Of a stretch of DNA of 64,000 bases, positions 13,588-23,700 are shown piece after piece. Made by a program: the position numbers and the translations under genes. The notes under the pieces were generated by a model that made no database searches, was not told the origin of the DNA, and worked only from the letters and a program-made list of their open reading frames with translations. The DNA is taken from the NCBI GenBank assembly GCA_902784615.1, contig CACZVN010000001.1:124001-188000 (forward strand), read 5' to 3'. This DNA comes from an uncultured Prevotellaceae bacterium (lineage in GTDB: Bacteria; Bacteroidota; Bacteroidia; Bacteroidales; Bacteroidaceae). The number at the start of each line of letters is the position of its first letter. Positions within the stretch are counted from its first letter, which is position 1.

Positions 13588-14844
13588 ATGGAACAATATA
13601 GACTGACGGCACCCAGACGCCTGGATGCCACTATCAACCTGCCGGCTTCGAAGAGCATCTCTAACCGTGCCCTGATTATCTATGCACTCAGTGGTGGCAG
13701 TCATCTGCCCCAGAACCTCAGCGACTGCGACGATACGGAAGTGATCATCCATGCCATGCGCCACATGCCTGAGGTGATCGACATCAAGGCGGCTGGTACG
13801 GCCATGCGCTTTATGACTGCCTACCTCAGTGTGATGCGTGGTACGCACGTGATCACGGGTACCGACAGGATGAAGCACCGTCCGATAGGGGTGCTGGTGG
13901 ACGCGCTGAGGAAGTTGGGAGCCGATATCGAGTATGTGGGTGAACAGGGATTTCCCCCGCTCCGTATTACGGGCAAGACGCTCGAAGGCGGACTGCTGGA
14001 GGTGCCAGGGCATATCAGTTCGCAGTATATCTCTGCCCTGCTGATGATCGGCCCGATGCTGAACGAGGGACTGACGCTGAGGCTGATGGGTGATATCATC
14101 TCGAAACCCTATATTGACCTGACGCTATGGATGATGGGCGAGTTTGGCGCTGATGCCGAATGGACCTCGGGTGACACCATCACCATCAAGCCCAAGCCCT
14201 ACACGAACCGCAGCTACTTCATCGAGAACGACTGGAGTGGGGCGAGTTACTGGTATGAGATGCTGGCACTGAGCGACGACCCTGAGGCGGAAGTGAGGCT
14301 CACGGGACTGGTGGACGGCTCGAAACAGGGCGATTCCATTACGCGATACATCTTCAGTCTGCTGGGTGTGAAGACGAAGTTCGAGTCGAGAAAGGCGGGA
14401 GTGCCACAGACGGTGACCGTGAAGAAGAACGGCCGTTGCGTACCTCGTCTGGAGTACGACTTTGTGAGTTGTCCCGACTTGGCGCAGACCTTCGTGGTGA
14501 CCTGTGCGGCCAAGGGGATCCCCTTCCGTTTTACAGGTCTCTCGACGCTGAAGATCAAGGAGACGGACCGTATCGCAGCGCTGAAGACGGAGATGCGGAA
14601 ACTGGGTTATGTGCTCAGGGATGCCAATGACAGTGAACTGATGTGGGACGGAGAACGTTGTGAGCCGTCGCTGGAGCAGGGTATTGACACCTACGAGGAT
14701 CACCGTATGGCACTGGCCTTTGCTCCCTACGTGCAGAAACAGGACGGGCTGTTGATCAATAACCCCCACGTGGTGACGAAATCGTATCCCCATTTCTGGG
14801 ACGATCTGAGCCGCGCGGGATTCGGAGTGGAAAAGGTAAAATAA
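13588..14844 (+). CDS. aroA: 3-phosphoshikimate 1-carboxyvinyltransferase (EPSP synthase)
   Basis: The 418-residue enzyme makes EPSP from shikimate-3-phosphate and PEP in the chorismate pathway. Family motifs are LPASKSISNRALI (residues about 19-31), AGTAMRFMTAYLS (about 70), RPIGVLVDALRKLGA, LSTLKIKETDRIAALKTEM (about 318-336) and YEDHRMALAFA (about 373). The usual NAGT reads KAAGTAMR here. The PEP-site lysine and arginines are present. It is the first gene of a run that continues into a small membrane protein and the T9SS genes porW and porX; coupling of an aromatic gene to porW is a position effect, not a functional link. Confidence 0.96.
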   Translation: MEQYRLTAPRRLDATINLPASKSISNRALIIYALSGGSHLPQNLSDCDDTEVIIHAMRHMPEVIDIKAAGTAMRFMTAYLSVMRGTHVITGTDRMKHRPIGVLVDALRKLGADIEYVGEQGFPPLRITGKTLEGGLLEVPGHISSQYISALLMIGPMLNEGLTLRLMGDIISKPYIDLTLWMMGEFGADAEWTSGDTITIKPKPYTNRSYFIENDWSGASYWYEMLALSDDPEAEVRLTGLVDGSKQGDSITRYIFSLLGVKTKFESRKAGVPQTVTVKKNGRCVPRLEYDFVSCPDLAQTFVVTCAAKGIPFRFTGLSTLKIKETDRIAALKTEMRKLGYVLRDANDSELMWDGERCEPSLEQGIDTYEDHRMALAFAPYVQKQDGLLINNPHVVTKSYPHFWDDLSRAGFGVEKVK

Positions 14845-14851
14845 TAAATAG

Positions 14852-15049
14852 GTGACTTTTGCGTTTGTATGTATAGGGATGCTGGTGGCACTGGGCGTGA
14901 TTGCCCTGGTGGCCAACCGTTTCGACAAGGGTGAAGACACCATCGTTACTGGCCACGACTGTTCAACCTGCACGGCCGCTGACGAGGGGGAATGCAAGAT
15001 ATACTGTCTCCTGGAAGAGAAGAAAAAGAAAGCGAAGCATGACGTATAA
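14852..15049 (+). CDS. small Cys-rich membrane protein
   Basis: The 65-residue protein has one N-terminal transmembrane helix (MTFAFVCIGMLVALGVIALVA). It is followed by the Cys motif CSTCTAADEGECKIYC (CxxC, then C and C) and a basic tail (EEKKKKAKHDV). Similar short proteins with a membrane anchor and a four-Cys cluster are common in Bacteroidota at this locus. The cysteines could bind a metal, but no function is known to me. The start is GTG at 14852; an internal ATG at 14879 would cut into the helix. It lies 7 nt after aroA and overlaps porW by 11 nt. Confidence 0.68.
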   Translation: MTFAFVCIGMLVALGVIALVANRFDKGEDTIVTGHDCSTCTAADEGECKIYCLLEEKKKKAKHDV

Positions 15050-18002
15050 GGGCAGACATACCGTCCACTTTTTTCTTTGCTCGATGGGTCTCATCGCGCT
15101 TCTGACTGCCTGCTCGACCAAGAAAAACACAGCCAACACGCGCTGGTGGCACTCCTTCAACGCCCGCTATAACACCTATTTTAATGGTTCTCAGGCCTTC
15201 ATCGACGGTAACTTAGAGAAGGAACAGGCCCACAAAGACAATTTTACGGAGATGCTGCCCCTGTATATGGTGGGCAATAAGAACAGTCGTGAAACGGGTA
15301 AGGGTCAGTACGACCGTGCCATCGAGAAGAGTGAGAAGGCCATCCGTCTGCACAGCATCAAAGCGAAGCCCGAGTGGAACAGCAGTAAGCAGAAGACGGC
15401 CAAGGACCGTGAGTGGCTGGGGCGCAGGGAGTATAACCCCTTCCTCTGGAGAGCCTGGCTGCTGTTGGGAAAGGCACAGTTCCAGAAGGGTGCCTTCGAC
15501 GAGGCTGCCGCTACCTTCTCGTATATGACGCGTCTCTATCAGACACAGCCCATGCAGAACGGACTGGCCAGGGCATGGCTCGCCAAGAGTTATACGGAAC
15601 TGGGCTGGATGTATGATGCAGAGGATGTGATCCGCAATATGAGCCGTGACTCGATGGACTTCCGGGCCGTGAAGGACTGGGACTATACCTATGCCGACTT
15701 CTATATCCGTCAGGGTGACTACCAGAAGGCCGTGCCCTATCTGCAGAAGGTGATCAAGCACGAAAGGCGCAGTATGCAGAGGGCCCGTGAGTGGTATCTC
15801 ATGGGACAGATTCAGACACTGCTGGGCCATCGTGACGAGGCCTACAGGGCCTACAGGAAGGTGGTGGGCTGTCATCCGCCCTACGAACTGGCGTTCAACG
15901 CCCGTATCGCCCAGACGGAGGTGATGGCCGAGGGTAACGGCAGGCAGATGATCAGTCGTCTGAAGCGCATGGCCATCGACGATAATAATGCGGAATATCT
16001 GGATCAGGTGTATTATGCCATGGGCAATATCTACCTGATGCAGAAAGACACGCTGCAGGCTATTGCTGCCTATGAGAAAGGCAACGTGAAATCCGTCAGG
16101 AATGGTATCGAGAAGGGTGTGCTGCTGTTGAAACTGGGTAATCTCTATTGGGAGCGGGAGCAGTTTAACGACGCCCAGCGCTGCTATGGAGAGGCCATCG
16201 GACTCTTGGACAGGGAGCGGCCTGACTACGAGGAACTGTCGCATCGGTCGCAGATCCTCGACGAACTGGTGCCCTATACCGATGCCATCCACCTGCAGGA
16301 CTCGCTGCTGGAACTCTCGACGATGCCAGAGACGGAGCGCCTGAAGGCCATTGACAGGGTGATCGAAGCCCTGAAGAAGAAAGAAAAGGAGGAGAGAGAG
16401 GCCCAGATGATTCAGGAGGCTGAGGAGATGGAAAGGGAGCAGCAAGGGCAGGGACAGGACGTGCAGCGAGGCGACAGAAACCAGCCGTCGGTGACCCCAG
16501 CGGCACAGCAGCAGGGCAACGGACAGTGGTATTTCTATAATCCCATGGCCGTCAGTCAGGGTAAACAGACTTTCCAGCGCCAGTGGGGCAGGCGAGAGAA
16601 CAAGGACAACTGGCAGCGCATCAACCAGACGGTGGTGAATATGGCTCCCCAGGAGGAACCTGACAGCTTAGCAGAATTAAGAGAATCAGCCAGACCAGCC
16701 GAACAAGCCCAAAAAGACAGTCTTGGCGAGAAGAAAGAACTCTCGCCAGCCGAGGATCCCCACCAGCGTGAATACTATCTGGCGCAGATTCCCTTCTCCG
16801 ACGAGCAGAAGGCTGCTTGCCACGATATCATTAAGGACGGACTTTTCCATGCGGGTGTTATCTTCAAGGACAAACTTGACAACCTGCCCCTCAGTGAGAA
16901 AAACCTGACGCGCCTGACAGGCAACTATAGCGATTACGAGCATCTGGACGAAGCGTGGTATCACCTGTTCCTGCTCTATTCGCTTCAGGGACGGCAGCAA
17001 GAGGCTGACAACTGTCTGAGTCATCTGAAGGCCGAGCATCCTGAGAGTGAGTGGACCATCCTGCTCTCCGACCCCTATTTCAAGGAAAATGCCCGCTTCG
17101 GTGAACATATCGAGGACTCGCTCTATGCAGCCACTTACGATGCTTTCAAGTCGGATCGCCATGAGGTGGTGAGGGCTAATGCCAAGTTATCGGCAGAACG
17201 TTTCCCATTGGGAGAAAACAGGGCAAAGTTCTTGTTTATCGATGGACTGAGTCTGTTGAATGAAGGTGATGGCGATGCCTGTGTCGAGCGCCTGAAAGAA
17301 GTGGTGGAGAGATATCCTGACAGTGAGGTCGCGGGGTTGGCTGGTATGATCGTCAAGGGTGTGCAGGAAGGACGCAGGCTCCATGGCGGAAAGTTCGACA
17401 TCGGTGATATATGGTCGAGGCGCGACGTTACCCTTGCGGCTGATTCGACAGGTACCATCGAACTGAGTGCGGAGCGCAATGACAACTTCATGTTTATCCT
17501 GGCCTACGAGCCCGACTCCGTGAACGAGAACCAGTTGCTGTTTGAGTTGGCACGCTATAACTTCACCAACTTCCTCGTGAGGAATTTCGACATCGTGCTC
17601 GATGAGGATAATGGGCTGCATCGGATGCGCATCAGCGGATTCCTGAACTACGACGAGGCCCTGCAGTATGCCCGTCAACTCTACGCTGACAATGCCATGG
17701 CCGACAGACTGAAGCCCTGCCACAGTCTGATTATTAGTGAGAAGAATCTGGGCCTGATCGGTTCGCGGTTCAGCTACGATGACTATCTGCAGTTCTATGA
17801 GGAAACCTTCGTGCCTATGGAGGTGAGCAAAGAACAGTTGCTGACGGAGCCAAGCGACGTGGAGGCACCTGATATAGAAGACTTCGGCTCCTCTGAGGGT
17901 GAGTCTCAGCAGGAGGGTACGGAAGAGGACGACGACCTGTTCCCTGCGCAGAAACAGCAGCCGAAGGTGCAGGACTTTGATTTTGGAGATGACTTCTGGT
18001 AA
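15039..18002 (+). CDS. porW: PorW/SprE-like type IX secretion lipoprotein (TPR)
   Basis: The 987-residue protein begins with a lipoprotein signal (lipobox LLTAC) followed by STKKNTANTRWWHSFNARYNTYFNG, a highly characteristic opening of PorW/SprE. TPR-like helices fill residues about 100-460. A charged Glu/Gln-rich linker (about 445-500) and a second helical half follow. The last 60 residues are acidic and end in DFDFGDDFW. PorW is an outer-membrane lipoprotein needed for T9SS assembly and links the translocon to its motor or peptidoglycan ring. I chose ATG 15039 because it gives the lipoprotein signal; the longer frame upstream overlaps the small membrane gene. porX follows 30 nt later. Confidence 0.88.
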   Translation: MTYKGRHTVHFFLCSMGLIALLTACSTKKNTANTRWWHSFNARYNTYFNGSQAFIDGNLEKEQAHKDNFTEMLPLYMVGNKNSRETGKGQYDRAIEKSEKAIRLHSIKAKPEWNSSKQKTAKDREWLGRREYNPFLWRAWLLLGKAQFQKGAFDEAAATFSYMTRLYQTQPMQNGLARAWLAKSYTELGWMYDAEDVIRNMSRDSMDFRAVKDWDYTYADFYIRQGDYQKAVPYLQKVIKHERRSMQRAREWYLMGQIQTLLGHRDEAYRAYRKVVGCHPPYELAFNARIAQTEVMAEGNGRQMISRLKRMAIDDNNAEYLDQVYYAMGNIYLMQKDTLQAIAAYEKGNVKSVRNGIEKGVLLLKLGNLYWEREQFNDAQRCYGEAIGLLDRERPDYEELSHRSQILDELVPYTDAIHLQDSLLELSTMPETERLKAIDRVIEALKKKEKEEREAQMIQEAEEMEREQQGQGQDVQRGDRNQPSVTPAAQQQGNGQWYFYNPMAVSQGKQTFQRQWGRRENKDNWQRINQTVVNMAPQEEPDSLAELRESARPAEQAQKDSLGEKKELSPAEDPHQREYYLAQIPFSDEQKAACHDIIKDGLFHAGVIFKDKLDNLPLSEKNLTRLTGNYSDYEHLDEAWYHLFLLYSLQGRQQEADNCLSHLKAEHPESEWTILLSDPYFKENARFGEHIEDSLYAATYDAFKSDRHEVVRANAKLSAERFPLGENRAKFLFIDGLSLLNEGDGDACVERLKEVVERYPDSEVAGLAGMIVKGVQEGRRLHGGKFDIGDIWSRRDVTLAADSTGTIELSAERNDNFMFILAYEPDSVNENQLLFELARYNFTNFLVRNFDIVLDEDNGLHRMRISGFLNYDEALQYARQLYADNAMADRLKPCHSLIISEKNLGLIGSRFSYDDYLQFYEETFVPMEVSKEQLLTEPSDVEAPDIEDFGSSEGESQQEGTEEDDDLFPAQKQQPKVQDFDFGDDFW

Positions 18003-18032
18003 TCATTAAAGATTAAACATTAAATATTAAAT

Positions 18033-19607
18033 ATGACCAACGGACTGTTATTGTGGGTGGATGATGAGATCGAGCAGCTGAAGGCGCACATCATGTTCCT
18101 GGAAAAGAAGGGCTATGAGGTGGTGACTGTCAGCAACGGCACCGATGCCATCGATCAGTGTAAGGAGCGTAGTTTCGACCTTGTGCTGCTCGACGAACAG
18201 ATGCCTGGTCTGAGCGGACTGGAAACCCTTCAGAAGATGAAGGAACTGCAGCCGTCGCTCCCAGTGGTGATGGTGACTAAGAGTGAGGAGGAGAACATCA
18301 TGGAACAGGCCATCGGCCAGAAGATCGCCGACTACCTCATCAAACCCGTCAATCCTAACCAGATCCTGCTGGCGCTAAAGAAGAACATCCACCGTCGTGA
18401 GATCGAGACGGAGGTGACGCAGAACCAGTATCAACAGAGTTTCCAGCAGATTGCCATGCAGATCCTCGACTGTCGCACGTGGAGAGACTGGGCCGATGTC
18501 TATAAGCGCCTCGTGCACTGGGAACTGGAGTTGAGCGCCACGGACAGCAGTATGACAGAGATGCTCCGCATGCAGAAGGAAGACGCGAATAACGGCTTTG
18601 CCAAGTTCGTCAGGAAGAACTACCTGGACTGGGTGAATGACTTAGAGGCCCACAAGATGGAGACTGACAGTGGGCGCCCGATGCTCTCACCAGAAATCTT
18701 CAAGCGCAAGGTGTTCCCTCTGCTCAGCGAGGGCAGGAAAGTGTGCCTTGTGGTGCTCGATAACTTCCGTTACGACCAATGGCGCATGCTCGCTCATGAG
18801 ATCAGTGAGCAATTTGATATCGATGAAGACCTGTACTACAGCATCCTGCCTACGGCCACGCAGTATGCGCGCAATGCCATCTTCAGTGGACTGATGCCTA
18901 ATAAGATCGCCCAGATGTTCCCCGACCTCTGGGTGGATGAGGACGAAGAGGAAGGGAAGAACCTGAACGAGGCCCCGCTCATCCAGACGCAGTTGGAGCG
19001 CTATCGCAGGAAGAATACCTTCTCATATCATAAGGTGAATAATTCTGCGGATGCCGACAGGCTCATGTCGCAGTTTGGCTCATTGGCCCACAATGACCTG
19101 AACGTGGTTGTCTTCAACTTCATCGATATGCTCAGTCATGCCCGTACGGAGTCGAAGATGGTGAGGGAACTGGCTAACAATGAGAGTGCCTATCGCTCAA
19201 TCACCCTTTCCTGGTTCCGTCATTCTGTGATCTCAGACTTCTTCAAACAGATGGCTCAGACCGACACGGCCATCATCGTCACCACCGATCATGGCAGTAT
19301 CCGTTGCACCCAACCCGTGAAGATTGTCGGTGACAGGAATACGAACACGAACCTGCGCTATAAGTTGGGTAAGAACCTGAGTTACGACGACAAGAGTCTT
19401 TTCGTGATCAAGGAACCGCAGAAGGCGCAGTTGCCTGCTCCTAATCTCTCCACCAGTTATGTGTTTGCCACAGGCGACTCGTTCTTCGCCTATCCCAACA
19501 ACTATAATTATTATGTATCGTACTATCGTGACACCTTCCAGCATGGTGGTATCTCGATGGAGGAGATGATCGTGCCCCTGATCACGCTGAAAGGAAAGAA
19601 AAGGTAA
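18033..19607 (+). CDS. porX: PorX: T9SS response regulator with PglZ-type phosphodiesterase domain
   Basis: The 524-residue protein has an N-terminal receiver domain (residues 1-120) with the acidic pair Asp10/Asp11, phospho-acceptor Asp54 in VLLDEQMPGLSG, Thr82 and Lys104. A PglZ/alkaline-phosphatase-like domain spans about 200-520, with metal-site segments VVLDNFRYDQW, TQYARNAIFSGLMP and IIVTTDHGSIR. This is the architecture of PorX, which controls T9SS genes together with the kinase PorY and a sigma factor. It has no DNA-binding domain. The porY kinase is not in this window. The orphan sensor kinase near 62 kb lacks PorY's architecture as I know it. Confidence 0.95.
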   Translation: MTNGLLLWVDDEIEQLKAHIMFLEKKGYEVVTVSNGTDAIDQCKERSFDLVLLDEQMPGLSGLETLQKMKELQPSLPVVMVTKSEEENIMEQAIGQKIADYLIKPVNPNQILLALKKNIHRREIETEVTQNQYQQSFQQIAMQILDCRTWRDWADVYKRLVHWELELSATDSSMTEMLRMQKEDANNGFAKFVRKNYLDWVNDLEAHKMETDSGRPMLSPEIFKRKVFPLLSEGRKVCLVVLDNFRYDQWRMLAHEISEQFDIDEDLYYSILPTATQYARNAIFSGLMPNKIAQMFPDLWVDEDEEEGKNLNEAPLIQTQLERYRRKNTFSYHKVNNSADADRLMSQFGSLAHNDLNVVVFNFIDMLSHARTESKMVRELANNESAYRSITLSWFRHSVISDFFKQMAQTDTAIIVTTDHGSIRCTQPVKIVGDRNTNTNLRYKLGKNLSYDDKSLFVIKEPQKAQLPAPNLSTSYVFATGDSFFAYPNNYNYYVSYYRDTFQHGGISMEEMIVPLITLKGKKR

Positions 19608-19621
19608 GAAAGTGAAAGATT

Positions 19622-20035
19622 ATGGAAATTAGAATTGAGAAATTAGAACATATCCGTGAAGCCGCCCGACAGTTTATTGCAGAGATGGGCGACCGCAAGG
19701 TCTTTGCCTTTTACGGTAGTATGGGAGCGGGAAAGACCACATTTGTGAAAGCTGTCTGTGAGGAACTGGGTGTGGAGGATGTTATCACGTCGCCCACCTT
19801 CGCCATCATCAACGAGTACTATGCGGAGGCGCAGGATCTGACGATCTATCATTTCGACTTCTACCGTATCAAGAAACTGGAAGAAGTCTATGACATGGGT
19901 TATGAGGATTATTTCTACAGTGGCGCCCTCTGCTTCATAGAGTGGCCGGAACTGATAGAGGACCTGTTGCCCGAGGAAGCCGTGAAGGTGAGTATCACAG
20001 AAAAAGAGGACGGCTCGAGAGCCATCCTCTTCTAA
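19622..20035 (+). CDS. tsaE: TsaE, tRNA threonylcarbamoyladenosine ATPase
   Basis: The 137-residue P-loop protein works with TsaB and TsaD to make t6A37 in ANN-decoding tRNAs. The Walker A is [16 protein letters not shown] (residues about 30-45). [10 protein letters not shown] and [13 protein letters not shown] follow, and the acidic motif [16 protein letters not shown] is near residue 105. The length is normal for the family. It starts 14 nt after porX. Its stop overlaps the stop of the convergent gene by 4 nt, leaving no room for a terminator. Confidence 0.94.
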   Translation: MEIRIEKLEHIREAARQFIAEMGDRKVFAFYGSMGAGKTTFVKAVCEELGVEDVITSPTFAIINEYYAEAQDLTIYHFDFYRIKKLEEVYDMGYEDYFYSGALCFIEWPELIEDLLPEEAVKVSITEKEDGSRAILF

Positions 20036-20355
20036 AGGTTCTGTTCCTGGAAATCCAGGTCTGCCTGAACGATGAAGAACACTTCCTCTGGATTATAGGA
20101 GGAACTGAATCCTTCTTCCTTGGCTTTCTTACAGACGTATTCGGCGACGGCCTCCAGGTCGATGTCGATTTCCTCTTCATTGCTCTCCAGAATGCCGCTC
20201 GTGTAGTAGTAATCGACAATGAGATCCATCATATAGAGGATATCCTTGTCGCTGTAGTACTTCTTGAGATCCGTCGGCAGTTGGGTACGGATATAGGCCA
20301 GTTCCCGTCTGTTCTCCTCTTCGTCCAGACGGATTTCCTCGTCAATGTTTGCCAT
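20032..20355 (-). CDS. conserved hypothetical acidic protein
   Basis: The 107-residue acidic protein ([35 protein letters not shown]) has alternating helices and a [16 protein letters not shown] segment. It has no signal or membrane helix. Proteins of this type, found next to trxA and dnaE in Bacteroidales, are conserved but uncharacterised as far as I know. It starts 1 nt after the trxA stop, so the two share a transcript. Confidence 0.72.
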   Translation of the reverse strand: MANIDEEIRLDEEENRRELAYIRTQLPTDLKKYYSDKDILYMMDLIVDYYYTSGILESNEEEIDIDLEAVAEYVCKKAKEEGFSSSYNPEEVFFIVQADLDFQEQNL

Positions 20356-20356
20356 C

Positions 20357-20671
20357 TTAGAGCAGGGCTTTGAATTTCTCGTCTAATTTGGCCTTGGGCT
20401 GAGCACCAATCAGTTTGTCAACCACCTCACCATTCTTGAAGAACAGGATGGTAGGGATGTTGCGGATACCAAACTCTGCTGCCAGGTCTTCATTCTCCTC
20501 GACATCGCACTTGCCAACGACGATCTTGCCGTCGTATTCATTGGCCAGATCAGAGATAATGGGAGCCACCAGACGGCAAGGACCGCACCAGGTTGCCCAG
20601 AAGTCAATAACAAAAGGCTGGTTACCTGCCTTCAAGCTTTCATAATTCTCTTTTGTGATCGTTAATTCCAT
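20357..20671 (-). CDS. trxA: thioredoxin
   Basis: The 104-residue protein is a classical cytoplasmic thioredoxin with the active site WATWCGPCRLVAP, the buried aspartate in FVIDFWATW, and the cis-proline loop GIRNIPTILFFKNGE. It reduces protein disulfides using thioredoxin reductase. It lies 57 nt after dnaE on the same strand; an independent promoter was not recognised in that spacer. Confidence 0.97.
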   Translation of the reverse strand: MELTITKENYESLKAGNQPFVIDFWATWCGPCRLVAPIISDLANEYDGKIVVGKCDVEENEDLAAEFGIRNIPTILFFKNGEVVDKLIGAQPKAKLDEKFKALL

Positions 20672-20728
20672 TGTCTTGTTATTTTTGGTGAATACTATGA
20701 TAATTTCTTTCTTGCAAATTGTATGCCA

Positions 20729-23700
20729 TTAATTGATTTGGTAATCCAACATCTCGTGATTCTCGATGTAGTCGATCAGCGTATGCCGTACATCCACGCC
20801 CTCGTTCTTGCTACGGAGCAGGACGTGGTTCTTGCCTTGTGAGTCGCGCAGTTGGAAGAACAACTTCGTCTTGCCAGGATGGCTGCTGATGATCTCACTG
20901 AGGTCTTCCACGATCTGGTCATCGAGCATATCCGTCACGAGGGAGATGGTGATACGATCTATGGCTTTCTCCTTGACAGCCTGCAGATATTCCACATTCT
21001 GCACCTTCAACTCCATTTGGTTGCTGTTTTGGAAGCGTGGCTGTAGTCTGGCTGTGACATAGACGGATGCTCCCTCCGTGAACATACCGTTCCATTGTCC
21101 CCAGTCCCTGCCGAACAGGGCCAGTTCGCCACTGCCCTCGAAGTCTTCGATGGTGATGAAGCCGCAGGGTTCACCGCTCTTCGTAAACTTCTGACGGACA
21201 CCAGTCACAATACCGCCTAACACGATATCTTCACGTCCATTGAGTTTTGTCATGTCTGCCAAATCGGCACACTTGGTGTTACACAGGTTGTCGAGGATAA
21301 TCTTGTATTCGTCCAGCGGGTGGGCGGAGAGGTAGATGCCCACCAGCTCGCGCTCTTTGTTCAGACGCTCGATGTCGCTCCAGCGGTCATCAGACTTTGG
21401 GATAGGCGGTGTGGCGATCTCGATCTCGTCGAAGCCGCCAAACAGGGAGTTCTGCGACTGGGCCTTCTCCTGCTGGAAGAGCTGTCCGTAGCGCACAAGG
21501 GTGTCGAGGAACATTTCTCCCTTGGCATTGGTGGCGAAGTAGTTCTCACGGCGTATGCCGAAACTGTCGAAACCACCGCTGAGTGCCAGACTCTCAAAGG
21601 CCTTGCGGTTGACAGAGGCAAAATTGATGCGCTGGGCAAAGTCGTAGATATCCTTATAGGGACCGTTCTTCTCGCGTTCGTCGATGATGGCCAGGGCTGC
21701 TGAGTCGCCCATACCCTTGATGGCGCCGAGTCCGAAACGGATATCACCGTGATGGTTCACACCGAACTTCTCGTATGACTCGTTGACATCAGGCCCCAGC
21801 GTGTTAATCTTCATGGCTTTGCACTCATCCATGAGTTTCGTGATCTCCGTGATCTGGTCACGGCGGCGGCTCATGATAGCAGCCATAAACTCCGCAGGGT
21901 AGTTGGCCTTCAGGTAGGCTGTCTGGTAGGCCACCCACGAGTAGCAGGCAGCGTGCGACTTGTTGAAGGCGTAAGAGGCGAAAGCCTCCCAGTCGGCCCA
22001 GATCTTCTCGAGGATCTTCGGATCGTGGCCGTTCTTCTTGCCGCCCTCGATGAATTTCGGCTTCATGGCATCGACAATATCCTTCTTTTTCTTACCCATG
22101 GCCTTACGGAGGGCATCGCTCTCACCACGGGTGAAGTCGGCCAACAGGCGTGAGAGCAACATCACTTGCTCCTGATAGACGGTGATGCCATAGGTATCCT
22201 TCAGATATTTCTCCATGATGGGGATATCGTAGGTGATAGGCTCGTCGCCATGCTTACGACGGATAAACTGGGGGATATAACCCATAGGTCCAGGACGGTA
22301 GAGGGCATTCATGGCAATGAGGTCCTCGAACACGGTGGGTTTCAGTTCACGCAAGTATTTCTGCATGCCGTTCGACTCAAACTGGAAGGTGCCGACAGTA
22401 CGGCCTTGCTGGTAGAGTTCGTAGGTCTTGGGATCGTCGATGGGGATGGTATCAAGATCTATATCAATGCCACGTGTGCGCTTGATATTGGCACAGGCCT
22501 CCTTCAACTCCGAGAGTGTCTTCAAACCAAGGAAGTCCATCTTGATGAGGCCCGTCGATTCGATGACATGGCCGTCGTACTGGGTGCAATTGGTCTTGGT
22601 GCCCTTGAAATCGGGGTCGTCAGCCGTTGAGACGGGTACGTGGTCGGAAATCGGGTCGCGACAGATGATGAAACCACAGGCATGGATACCCGTGCCACGC
22701 ACCGTACCTTCCAACATCTTGGCATATTTAATGGTGTTGGCCAGAGCGGGATCATTGGAAGACTCGGCATCGCGCAATTCTGGCACATATTTGATGGCAT
22801 TGGGCAGGTTCATCTTCGTAGCTTTGCCATCAGGTCCGTCAGGCAGACGGTCGGGGATAGCCTTGCACAAGGCGTTGGAAACGGGGATAGGCACCTTCTC
22901 CACGCGGGCAACATCTTTTAAAGAGTTTTTCGTCGCCATCGTGGCGTAGGTGATGATATGGGCACAGTTCTCGTGGCCGTATTTGTCTTCCACCCATTTC
23001 AGCACCTTGCCTCGGCCATCATCGTCGAAGTCGGTATCGATATCGGGTAGTGAGATACGATCCGGGTTGAGAAAACGCTCAAACAGTAGGTCGTACTTCA
23101 GCGGGTCGATCTTCGTGATACCCAGGCAGTAGGCCACCACAGAACCTGCTGCTGAGCCACGGCCAGGACCTACCATCACGTCGAGTTCGTCGCGGGCGGA
23201 ATTGATGAAGTCCTGTACGATGAGGAAGTAGCCTGGGAATCCCATCGTCTTCATGATATGCAGTTCGAACTTTACACGCTCCTCCACATCGGCAGGAATC
23301 GGGTCGCCATAGCGCTTCTTAGCGCCTTTGTAGGCCAGTTCCGCCAGATAGTCGGCCTCGAACTTGATACGATACAGCTTGTCGTAGCCACCCAACTTTT
23401 TGATTTTCTTCTCACCTTCTTCTGGCGATAGTTGATTTTCTCCGTTCTCGTCGCTGGTGAACTCGTCGTAGAGCTGTTGCTCCGTGAACTTTTGTCGCCA
23501 TTCCTCCTCTGTACCAAAGCTCTCTGGGATGGGGAAGAAGGGCATGATGGGGTCGTTGTCCAGACTGTAGGTCTCCACCTTATTTAATATCTCCACGGTG
23601 TTGGCCATCGCCTCTGGTACATCACTGAAGATATCGTTCATCTCCTGCTTGGTCTTGAACCACTCCTGTTTGGAGTAGAGCATACGCGTGGGGTCATCCA

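Noticed and set aside
13372..14013. Long upstream extension of the minus-strand frame 12685-14013 across aroA
   Set aside because: It covers the aroA promoter and coding sequence; a signal peptide begins at 13371 with a -7 box just upstream.
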